Source of the DNA: Maridesulfovibrio sp.
GTDB taxonomy: Bacteria; Desulfobacterota; Desulfovibrionia; Desulfovibrionales; Desulfovibrionaceae
DNA: 64,000 nucleotides
Direction: 5' to 3'
NCBI RefSeq assembly: GCF_963678865.1
Contig: NZ_OY787459.1
Span: 338,501 to 402,500, forward strand
This document shows positions 9,228 to 19,100 of the stretch, in pieces. A model generated the notes under the pieces. That model worked only from the letters and a program-made list of their open reading frames with translations, did not search any database and had not been told where the DNA came from. The position numbers and the translations under genes are program-made. The stretch's first letter is position 1, and each line of letters starts with the position of its first letter.

Positions 9228-10520
9228 TTAAGAAGTCATAATTTTCAGTATAACGTCATCGGTCTGCTTCATTCCGCAACTGGCCAGCTCTCCTATGTTG
9301 CGGATTGTGGCTTCCACATCGCTGCCTACAATTCCATCACCTCCATGAAGATCCTTGTGGTAGGAGGCCAGAGTGGCGGAATCGAAGGCTGCGTAAATGC
9401 CGGTGGCGATTTTCATGGCACAGGAAGGTTTTGCGCCGTCGCAGATCACACCGGAAATGTTTCCCAGAGTGTTTATAATGGCGTGGGTCACGGTAGTATA
9501 ATCTTCGCCGAGCAGGAAAGTAATTGCCCCGCTGACACCGGCTGCAGCACACATGGCACCACAATAAGCGGACAGGCGACCTACCTGAGTCTTAATGTGT
9601 ACTGTGCAAAGATGGGACAGAAAAAGGGCTCTGATCAATTCTTCATCGGATATTACTTTCATCCGAGCATACATGATCACGGGCAGTGAGGCGGTCATGC
9701 CCTGATTGCCGCTGCCGCTGGTGGTCATTACCGGAAGAGGACAGCCGCTCATCCTTGCGTCACTTCCTGCGGCAGCGTAACTGGCACAGCGGTTCCGGAT
9801 ATCGTCTCCGTAAATTCCCTGTTCGATATTTTTAACGATACTGCTGCCGATGTTCACTCCGTAAGTATTTTGCAGCCCCTCATCCGCAATAGTGGTGTTG
9901 AGTTCTATTACCTGTTCGAACAGCGGTCGGATCAGATCTAAATCTATGTCTTTGGCTAGCTGGTAAATCAGCTGAACCGATAGGATGGATCGGTCTTCCT
10001 GGGTTGTATTGAAATTTTCCGGGCTGAATCCACGGTCAAGAATAATTTGTCCGTTTTTGACCACCTTGGTGAGGTTGGTGTGCAGGTACTGCACTTCCAC
10101 GAGAGCACTTTTGTCTCCGGCAAAAGCTTCAACCCGTACGTAAAGTTTAACCGGAGTATTTTCATGGACGATTTCAAATGATACCTTTTTAAGGTATTCC
10201 CTGACATTTTCCATGTCATGTTCGGTGACCGAACTGATGACCATCAAATCTTTTTTGCAGTCCCCGGCAACAATGCCCATGGCTGCCGCAGTCTCAATAC
10301 CGATCATTCCTCCGCTGTTAGGCACAACAACGCTTTTTACATTCTTTATTATGTTCCCGGAAACAAAGATTTTTACGTGTTCAGGTTGTTCTTCCAGAAC
10401 CTCTTTGGCCTTGGCGGCAACCAGAGCAATGGCAATTGGCTCTGTACACCCCTGCGCTGGAACTATTTCCTCATTCAGAATATTTAATACTTTTTTGATG
10501 GTATCCTGTTTATTCGGCAT
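9228..10520 (-). CDS. cyuA: L-cysteine desulfidase, Fe-S enzyme of the UPF0597/YhaM family
   Basis: It converts L-cysteine to pyruvate, ammonia and sulfide using a [4Fe-4S] cluster, in the cytoplasm. It has 430 residues, the family length. The N-terminal AQGCTEPIAIAL motif carries the first conserved Cys, followed by GMIGIETAAAMG and DARMSGCPLPVMTTSGSGNQG. The C-terminal part carries further Cys residues in YCGAMCAAAG and ICDGAKPSCAMK. The family is distantly related to the serine dehydratase alpha subunit, so serine is a possible second substrate. It is the first gene of a two-gene unit with the permease. The promoter must lie in the 220-bp gap shared with the divergent proline dehydrogenase gene. 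Confidence 0.85.
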   Translation of the reverse strand: MPNKQDTIKKVLNILNEEIVPAQGCTEPIAIALVAAKAKEVLEEQPEHVKIFVSGNIIKNVKSVVVPNSGGMIGIETAAAMGIVAGDCKKDLMVISSVTEHDMENVREYLKKVSFEIVHENTPVKLYVRVEAFAGDKSALVEVQYLHTNLTKVVKNGQIILDRGFSPENFNTTQEDRSILSVQLIYQLAKDIDLDLIRPLFEQVIELNTTIADEGLQNTYGVNIGSSIVKNIEQGIYGDDIRNRCASYAAAGSDARMSGCPLPVMTTSGSGNQGMTASLPVIMYARMKVISDEELIRALFLSHLCTVHIKTQVGRLSAYCGAMCAAAGVSGAITFLLGEDYTTVTHAIINTLGNISGVICDGAKPSCAMKIATGIYAAFDSATLASYHKDLHGGDGIVGSDVEATIRNIGELASCGMKQTDDVILKIMTS

Positions 10521-10741
10521 TCATTTCTCCCTGAATAATTCCGGTTTTATTACGGTATTCCGGTTGGTGACTTCTTGTATGCGACTGAAATTAATAACAC
10601 CTTGAATATATAGATACAAGATATTATCTTCAACAGCTTGTTGTCTTAATATCCTTGGGGCGTTATTGATAAGAAAAATTAAAAATAGTAATTATTTTGG
10701 CAGTTGTTTATTTTTAAAAATACAAAAAAGAGCACAGGAAA
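10521..10741. promoter_or_regulatory. Divergent promoter region between cyuA and the proline dehydrogenase gene
   Basis: This AT-rich 221-bp gap must hold both promoters. It contains an imperfect 20-bp palindrome at 10601-10620 with CTTG...CAAG ends, and a further CTTGTAT half-site at 10574-10580 that pairs with ATACAAG at 10614-10620. Either could be an operator for an amino-acid-responsive regulator, but no regulator gene is adjacent. Confidence 0.35.
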
Positions 10742-12220
10742 ATGAAACGTTTTTTCTTCCGGACTATTGCACTTGTTTGTTGTATTCAATTTTTAATAGG
10801 TTCAGAGGCTCCTCTCTTATGGGCCGGACAACCTGAGCGGACTGATAGCAGCCCTTCAAAGTTTTTTCTGCATGCCGAAACTATTACTGTACAAAAGCTG
10901 GATACCATTGAGAAACAACTTCAGGCGTATCTGGACAGTGACGAGAGTTCTCTTTCAGACCGATTGCGAAATAACCTGATCGACCTAAGCATGTGGGGGC
11001 CAATGGCGGGATGTAGTCAGTGGTTTCTTGAAACCCTTGGTGATAGCGGGACTGCTCGCAATATTTTTTTCTTTGCCATGCCGCTTGTAAAATGGATGAG
11101 TGAACCGTTCATTTTTCCGGTGGAAACAGAAGGCGCTGATTCCCGAAAAGAAGTGAATACGGTCTTCAACCTGATTTCCCGCCTGAAAAAGGACGGAATG
11201 GAATCCAGTCTGGACAACGTGGGCGACGCCTCTCTTTCACCGCAGGATGCACGGGATTACCGCAACTACTATCTCAAACTCATAGAGCAATTTGTCCGCG
11301 ATAAAAATATCCCGGAACTGGCCGTGTCCCTCAAATTTTCCGCATTGGTCCATAATCAGGAAAGTGCAGTGGATATGGCCGATCCCCAAAAAGCAGCAGC
11401 TAAAAGAAAAGAAATCAAATCCGCACTGGTTGCCTTGCTTGAAGCGGCAAAACAATCCCCCAAAAAGTTATTTCTCCGTATCGACATGGAGGAATATGTC
11501 TTCAAGGACATGACCTTGGAAATATTCAGGGAAGTTGTTGAGGAAAATCCGTCCCTGATCCGTAACCATGACGGCAGCTTGCGTCTGGGTGTCGTTATTC
11601 AGGCTTATCTGCGCGACTCCGCAAAAGATGTGGTAGCTCTCGCCAAGTGGGCGCAGATGAAGGGCTTCCGGGTTCCGATCAGGTTGGTCAAGGGAGCCTA
11701 CCTTGTCCATGAACGGGAAGAAGCTCAGGAAGAAGGCCGGAAAAGCCCGGTCTGGAATTTCAAGCCATCAACAGATGCTAATTACGAAGGATTATGCACA
11801 TACATGCTGCTCAATCGGGATGTCATTCAGCCCGCATTTGCTACACACAATATTAGAAGCATCGCTCATGTAATGGGCCTTGCCGAAACTCTGGGGATTT
11901 CTTCAAAGGATATCGAGCTGCAAATGCTCTACGGCATGGGGGATCCGATCAAGAAAGCAATTGTTGCTATGGGATATTCCATGCGCGAGTATATCCCGGC
12001 AGGGTCACTGGCGAGAGGATTGAAATACGCAGGCCGTAGATTCCAGGAACTTGCCAACAGCGACAATGCACTGGCTCGGACTATGCGAGGTGATTTTACG
12101 TCAGTAGACGGAACGGCTCCGGAGTTTAAAGGCGAAGAGGATATTAAGGATGGTGAATTCATAAGGCAAGTAGTGCAGGAAGCTCTGGTGCAACTGTCAA
12201 AATACATCCAAAAGACTTAG
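10742..12220 (+). CDS. Proline dehydrogenase (PRODH domain) with N-terminal export signal
   Basis: FAD-dependent proline dehydrogenase, oxidising L-proline to pyrroline-5-carboxylate and passing electrons to quinone. The Pro_dh barrel motifs are present in order: LRIDMEEY, VVIQAYLRD, IRLVKGAYLVHERE, KPSTDANYE, ATHNIRSI, ELQMLYGMGDPI and REYIPAGSLARG...RRFQELAN. It is a single-domain enzyme of 492 residues, with no aldehyde dehydrogenase domain as in PutA. The unusual point is residues 1-31: a basic start (MKRFFFR), a hydrophobic core and a small-residue site near LLWAG. This predicts Sec export or a membrane anchor, and there is no twin-arginine pair. If it is exported, FAD must be acquired outside the cytoplasm. 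It stands alone, divergent from cyuA and convergent with the PPTase gene. Confidence 0.85.
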   Translation: MKRFFFRTIALVCCIQFLIGSEAPLLWAGQPERTDSSPSKFFLHAETITVQKLDTIEKQLQAYLDSDESSLSDRLRNNLIDLSMWGPMAGCSQWFLETLGDSGTARNIFFFAMPLVKWMSEPFIFPVETEGADSRKEVNTVFNLISRLKKDGMESSLDNVGDASLSPQDARDYRNYYLKLIEQFVRDKNIPELAVSLKFSALVHNQESAVDMADPQKAAAKRKEIKSALVALLEAAKQSPKKLFLRIDMEEYVFKDMTLEIFREVVEENPSLIRNHDGSLRLGVVIQAYLRDSAKDVVALAKWAQMKGFRVPIRLVKGAYLVHEREEAQEEGRKSPVWNFKPSTDANYEGLCTYMLLNRDVIQPAFATHNIRSIAHVMGLAETLGISSKDIELQMLYGMGDPIKKAIVAMGYSMREYIPAGSLARGLKYAGRRFQELANSDNALARTMRGDFTSVDGTAPEFKGEEDIKDGEFIRQVVQEALVQLSKYIQKT

Positions 12221-12423
12221 GCATAGAAACATCTTCATGATTACAGTTGCAACCAGCGAAAGAAGAATTAATACCCCCGCTGGGGAAAACAGGTGTTTTG
12301 TAGAATGCCCGGTGTCCTTTTGAATTTAGTAACACAGACAAGATGGCATGATTATCAGTTCTGCGTCATTATCGGTTATCTATATGAAAATAGTTGGCTA
12401 CATCCTTCAGGGCAAACATATCA

Positions 12424-13197
12424 TCAGTAGTTTATATTCTCCTGCATGAGATCGTTTTCCCAACAAACGCACAGATGAAGCCCGGAATAAAAACCAGAAG
12501 TGAAGTTCCAACCCGGAAGTGATTTTTCTTCAATTTGAGGGGTATCCCCGTGAATATCCCATTGTAAATTTACGGAATTTGGATTTTGCGACAACCCGAC
12601 ACCGATGGCCTTTAGATAAGCTTCTTTGGCCGTCCAGAGTTGGTAAAAGGCAGACTTCATTTCCGAAAGTGATAGCGATTTTAAAAATCTGAATTCTTCC
12701 GGGGTACAGATGGTTTTCAGCATGGTGATAATGTCCGGCTGCGTTCGTTCGTATTCAATATCAATCCCGATCCTCCCTGTGCGATGGATAGCTAAAGTAA
12801 GGCTGTTGGAACTGTGCGACATATTAAAGTCGGTCAAAGGTGGGTTGCTTTTTTGTTGACCTAAAAACAGTTTTCCATGTGAAGTGTATCCGATACGAAT
12901 TTCTTGAGGAGGTTCAGAAAGTTCTCCCGCAAGCCATAGACGAAGCAGGACCCTACGCGCAGTATATTCTTCTCGATGCCGGGCAAACTTGTATTTCCCC
13001 GCCCGTGAACGTTCTTGAGGGGACAAGATATGTCCATGCTTGATCAGTCGGCATCGATCTTCGGGTAAGCGCACCACAATAATGTCCACCCCTTCAGCCG
13101 GTTGAAATAATGTCGACAGGTCGCATCCGAATTCAAGAGCCGTTTCGATCAGCCGATTAGGGCGATTATTCATTTTTCCCAATAAATCCCGAGTCAA
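12424..13197 (-). CDS. 4'-phosphopantetheinyl transferase, Sfp type
   Basis: It transfers the phosphopantetheine arm from CoA to the carrier-domain serine of the adjacent NRPS. The enzyme has 257 residues, usual for Sfp/Gsp. It has the magnesium-binding motif IGIDIEYER near residue 145 and the WTAKEAYLKAIGVGL motif near residue 190, with the conserved Trp, Lys and Glu. It starts inside the 3' end of the NRPS gene, at 13197 or at the in-frame ATG at 13173, so the pair overlaps by 8-32 bp and is probably translationally coupled. This is a dedicated partner, as AusB is for AusA in staphylococci. No terminator is obvious between it and the convergent proline dehydrogenase gene. Confidence 0.9.
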   Translation of the reverse strand: MTRDLLGKMNNRPNRLIETALEFGCDLSTLFQPAEGVDIIVVRLPEDRCRLIKHGHILSPQERSRAGKYKFARHREEYTARRVLLRLWLAGELSEPPQEIRIGYTSHGKLFLGQQKSNPPLTDFNMSHSSNSLTLAIHRTGRIGIDIEYERTQPDIITMLKTICTPEEFRFLKSLSLSEMKSAFYQLWTAKEAYLKAIGVGLSQNPNSVNLQWDIHGDTPQIEEKSLPGWNFTSGFYSGLHLCVCWENDLMQENINY

Positions 13198-16100
13198 GAT
13201 AGTAGTTCATATACCGCCTGAACAGCTGCGCAAGATCCATATCCTTCTGGGTATGCGTAGTTGGGTGAAGTTCCAGAAAGTTGTTTTCCAGAGGATCTGG
13301 GAAGCATGGAGTTTCCTCCGTGTATAACCCCTTGAGCATGTGCAGCGCAGAACCTTCCGGAGCTTTCTCCAGATACTCGGCATACCATTCTTGATGGCTG
13401 GTAATTTTGACCGGATATCCATTGTTCTCAATGTGGCTTATTAGTTCTGTCCAGGTTAACCGCAGAACCCCGCTCAAGTTCCAGCTTCCGTGTGCGGCTT
13501 GGGGCATGTTGATCAGTCTGATTATTTCAGACGCCAGAAAATCTACCGGTGTAATCTCAAGTTTTCGGTCCCAGTCAGGAGCGACTCCGGTTTCAGCACA
13601 GGCCCGGATGAGTAGGGAAAGATGGTTCCGGCTGTGGTCAACTAGTCCGCTCCGGGAGTGCCCGGTCACGTATCCGACCCGCAGGATACGTGCGTCGAAG
13701 TCGTGCCTGCGCATGCGCTCCGTAAACCGTTCACCGGTCCATTTGCTCAACAGATAGCCCGACCAGTTCGGATCAGGCTGATCCTCCGCAGCAACAGCCC
13801 CTGTGGTGGAGATGAAATCGAATCGTCGGATGCCTGTCTTGACCGCAAGTTGGATGAGTTCCAGTGTCCCGAGAACATTGGCTTGCCTATGCTGGGCATA
13901 TCCATACAGATGATTGACCATGGCACCGCAGTGCAGGATATGTCCGACGGTGTTCGTAATAACGTCGAGATCCAGTTCTTCCAACGCAAGGCCGGGAGCG
14001 GCCAGATCCATCTTACAAACCCGCAACAGTTTACGAGCTTCCGGCTCAAGGCTGATGTTGCGGGTGTTCAGAGCTCTATCCAGTGTTTGTGCCGGGTCAA
14101 GGCCGTCTTTTGGCCGGACCAAGGCAATGACCGGCTGTTTTTTACTGCATAGCAGTTTTTTCAGAATGTGAGTCCCTACAAATCCGCCTGCGCCCGTAAG
14201 CAGAACCGTCTTTTTGTCGGCATTAACGCGCAGTGACGGACCTGACTCCCAGTCTATGAGCAAGCGTGAGTCTTTATATGCCTGATCAATGGAGGTGTCC
14301 TTTTGTGCTCCATGTTCATCGTCTTTGCACAATTCTGCAAGGTACCCCAACGTTGGTTTTTGCAAAAAGACCGGTAATTTTATTTCATGACCCTTTTCTT
14401 TGCGTAACTCTACAATCATCTGCATGAGCAGAAGCGAATGTCCTCCATACTGGAAAAAATCACTGTCCGGGTTAAATTGATCAGGCTCCTGCCCGAGCAA
14501 CCGCGCCCAAAGTTCCGCCAATTCCTGTTCAGTTCGATCAAGTTTTATCTGAGTCCGTGATCCAGGGGAGGATATTCCGCCCAGCATGCTGAATTCCGGT
14601 TCTGGAAGGGACTTGCGATCCACTTTTCCGCTCGGGGTGACCGGAAGTTGATCGCGCTTGAAAATTTTCGCCGGGACCATATAGCTCGGGAGTACTTTTT
14701 TTAGGGCCGTTTGGATTTCTTCCGGATCAGGAGAGTCGGCATCTCCTGCGTAGTCGGCAATGATGCACGGACCCTGCGGACTTTGTTGAAAATAGCGCGC
14801 AGCAGCAAACCGGACTCCTTCCAGACGCATGATCGCTGATTCAATTTCTCCGAGTTCGACCCTGAATCCTCTTATTTTTATTTGGTGGTCAGTACGCCCA
14901 TGGTATTCCAATAAATTTTCCTGCCCCCAAGCAACGATATCACCAGTGCGGTAAAGCCGTTTTTCCGGAATCAATTCCGAAGAGATAAACCGTTCGTCCG
15001 TTCTTTTAGGCTCGCGCAGATATCCTTCGGCCAAGCAATCTCCGGCAATGTGCAACTCTCCGCACAGTCCGTTCGGTACAGGCATTCCGGCCGGGTTGAG
15101 CAGGTAGTAGCGGGTATTGCTGATTGGGAATCCGATAGGCACAATATCCGGTCCTTGTCCGGGGGCTTTTTCCGGGCAAGGTTGTGCGCTGCTTTCCCCA
15201 GTTTCCGTGGGACCGTATAGATTGTGGATTTCTACGTTGAGTTTGCGTTTGCAGCGGTTGACCAGAGTTTGGGGCAACCCTTCACCACTGCAGAAAATGC
15301 GTTTTAAATGCGCCAGTTCGATTTCTTCTCCACTGTCAAGGTAGTCGAGAAAAATAGACAGCATCGCCGGTACGAAATGAACGTTGTTGATTCTTTCCGA
15401 CTCGAGCAGACCCAGTATGCAGGCCGGGTCCCGGTGGCAGTCCGGACCGGACACAATCAATGTTGCTCCGCAGGTCAGGGGCCAGAATATTTCGCCCACC
15501 GAGACATCGAAATGGCAGGGGGTTTTAAATAAATATTTTTCCCCGGTCGTCAGTCCGTACTCACGTTGCATCCAGCAGACACGGTTTACCGCCGACCGGT
15601 GACCTACCATAACACCTTTGGGCATTCCCGTAGTGCCAGAGGTGTAGAGGATATAAGCCGGAGCATCGGGGGAAATTTCTTTCAGGTTTACGGACGAAGA
15701 GTTTGTAAGGCTGTCGAATCGAGTGAGAACGCGATCGGGAATACCTTGAATACTGTTTTCATCTTTGCAAATCACCAACGACGGGCGAGCGTGGCTGTAA
15801 ATGCGGGACAGTCGTTCGGCAGGCATATCCGGGTCCAGAGGGAGGTAAGCGTAGCCCGCTTTGAGAATCCCGAGCATAGCCGGAACCATCTCGGGACCGC
15901 GTCTGAGATGGATTCCAATACAGTCTCCTGCCTCCTGCGGGGGGCCCACTTTTGAAAGCAGATCGTATGCCGTCTGATCGGAGAGCGCATCAAGTTGCCA
16001 ATAATTAAGGGTCCTTCCATCATAGACAAGGGCCGGGCGATCATGATATTTTTTTGCGCAATCTTTAAAAAGTCTGCCGAGTGAAACTGCCGGGTACTCG

Positions 16101-19100
16101 GCTTCACTTCGGTTGGCCGTTATTTCCGCCCGGTCTGTCGGTAACAGGCCGGACAGTAAGCTGCGCAGCTTTATAGACGCGTCGGTTCCTGCCTGCTCGG
16201 CAAGTTTTTGGGCTCCATGAACAAAAATATCTATAAGGATTTCTGCCGTATGTCGTCCCGGTTTTTCCGGGTTGTATTCAAGTATGACCTCAAGTCCCTG
16301 CTCCTGCCTGTTAAAACAAAACAGCAGAGTATCGAATTTGGCACTTCCATTGAAAAGCTGCTCCAGCTCGTAATTCTGTCCCTGCCATGAGCCGTTCATG
16401 GACATGGAATTTTCCATGGCGAACAAGGCCCGGAACATAGGGTTGCCGCCCTGCCGATTTCGTTTGTCCAGCATTTCTGCAAGCGCATCCAGTGGAACTT
16501 CCTGCCGGTCCAGCATGGCCAGTGAATCGCGTTGGTTGTTATCTATCAGGCTGTTCAAGGTTGTTGTGTCTGTAAACCGGGTGCGAAACGGAGCGGTCAC
16601 TACCAGAAATCCTATCAAGTCGTCTGCGTGCGGGAATAGGGGGCGTGAGGAAACCGGAACTCCTACGGTCAGGTCGTCCTGTCCGCTCAAGGCAAATATG
16701 GAAGACTGGTACAGTGCCAGCAACAGGGCAAAAAGAGTGGCATTTCTTTCCCTAGCTAGGCTGGAGAGTTTGCGTATTGTGTCGTGATCAAGATGACGGC
16801 GGACCAGATTTTCCCCGGAGCTGTTTTTCATCAGAACTGAGTGCGGCCAATGAATTTCAGAATCCATGCCCTTGAAATGTTCAGCCAATTTTCGAAGATT
16901 TTTTTGTGAGTGCTGACTTTGTATGGATTCCCGCATGGCATGGGCGTAGTGGCGGTATTGCATGTGCGGCACCGGCAGAGGAGGTCTGCCGGTGGATACG
17001 GCGGCATAGCTGCGTCCAAGGTCCTTGAGCAGGACATCATAGGAATTGCCGTCAAAGACGATGTGGTGGATATTAAAATAGACAGCACTTTTCCCGTTAA
17101 CGCTTTCAATCAATCGAATATCAAAAAGCGGATATCTTTCAAGGTCGAAAACCTGTTTTGCCCACCGGCTGCATGTTACAGAAATATCGTTTTCAGCCAC
17201 CTTTTCGAGAGGGAGTGTATAAGGTTGATGCGCGTTGATCCGTTGAAACAATTCGCCGTGTTCAAATAAGAAGGTGGTCCTCAGGCTTTCATGCCGCTCC
17301 AGCAATCGGTTGAGCGCCTCTTCCAGAAAAGTATGATTCAGAGGACCGTCAAACCGCGCCAGAAACGGAACATTGTATGTCTCTGGCGGTTCGGCATGAT
17401 AGGTGTAGTACATGGAGCGTTGTGCCGGGGATGCCGGGAACGTTGTCACTTGGTTTTTCGGACATGCGTCGGGGAGCGGAGCCTGTTGAAACTCTTCGTA
17501 TTGCACAGCATCGCTGGCTTCAATGCATCGGGCCAGTTCTTCAAGTACCGGGTGTTCGAATACATCCTTGATGGAGAGATCCCGGGAAAACGCTTGCCTG
17601 CACAGCATGACCATGCGGGCTCCGAGCAGAGAATCTCCGCCGAGCATGAAGAAATTGTCGTGGGCACCCACAGACGTATAGTTTAACAGATCGGACCATA
17701 TTCGTGCCAGCCGTCGCTCGGTCCCTGTCTTCGGAACCACCATATCATCGCGGTCCTGTTGATCCGGAACAATGTCCGGTGCGGGAAGAGCCTTGCGATC
17801 TGTCTTGCCCGTGGGAGACAGTTTAAAATTATGCATGTGGATAAAACGTGAGGGAATCATATATACCGGCAGGGTGCATGCGAGATGTTCCCACAGAACG
17901 CGTGTGGCGATGGGGTTGCCGTCGTTGGTGATATAGTAGGCTGCCAGTTTTTTTTCTTCTCCTTCTCCGTAAGCCAGCACCACGCTTTCACGAATGTCGG
18001 CATGCTTTTCCAGTATGGTTTCTATTTCTCCTGTTTCTATCCGAAAGCCTCTTATTTTGACTTGAAAATCAGCTCGTCCCAGATAATCGAGGGTTCCGTC
18101 CTGCCGACGCACCACAAGATCGCCGCTTTTGTACAGCCGCGAAGGGGCTCCCGGGCCGATCTCCTTAGCAAAAGGGGAGTCGATGAATCGTTCTCGATTC
18201 AGGTCGTCTCTTCGAAAATATCCGCGAGCAACACCGGCCCCTCCGATATACAGTTCACCAGGAATTCCCGGAGGCATCGGCTGCAACCTACTGTCCAAGA
18301 CATAAAACGAAAGATCGGACAACTTCTCTCCGATGGGTGATAACGCGCTTTTGCGTTTGAGATCATCTGGGGCGACTTCATGAAATGTAGCATGTACAGT
18401 GGTTTCGGTGATGCCATACATGTTGATCAGACGAGGCGCATCCCATGGATGGCGCAACCACCATGATTCAAGTCGGGCGATGTTCAGAGCCTCACCTCCG
18501 AAAATCACATACCGCAGGGTCGTGCAGGAGTGTTCCGCATTTTTATCCGCCTCGGAAAATTGATAAAATGAGGAAGGAGTCTGACTCATAATCGTGACGC
18601 GTTCCCTGCGAACCAACTCATGGAAGCGATCCGGTTCACGTGAGGTGTTGTACGGAACAAACACGAGGCGCGCACCATGCAGAAGTGCCCCCCATATTTC
18701 CCAGACTGAAAAATCGAATGCATATGAATGAAAGCAGGTCCAGACATCCTCTTCATTAAAGTTGAACAGGGCTTCTGTTGTGTAGAAAAGGCGGACTGCG
18801 CAACCGTGTTCGAGCATTACCCCTTTGGGTTTTCCCGTGGACCCTGAAGTATAGATAACATAGGCCAGATTTGTATCCGTGGAGATGGGATCGGGCTGGG
18901 TCGCCGGATAGGAAGACAGATGCTCCCAACCAGTGTCCAGAGAGATTATGCCGTAGTCTCCATCCACCATGTAGAGCAGATTTTCCAAGTGGTGCTGTTG
19001 GGTAAGGATGATCCGGCAACGGGCGTCCTCCGCCATGAATTTGAGACGGTCTTCGGGGTATCGGGGGTCCAAAGGCACATAGGCTCCTCCTGCCTTTAGC

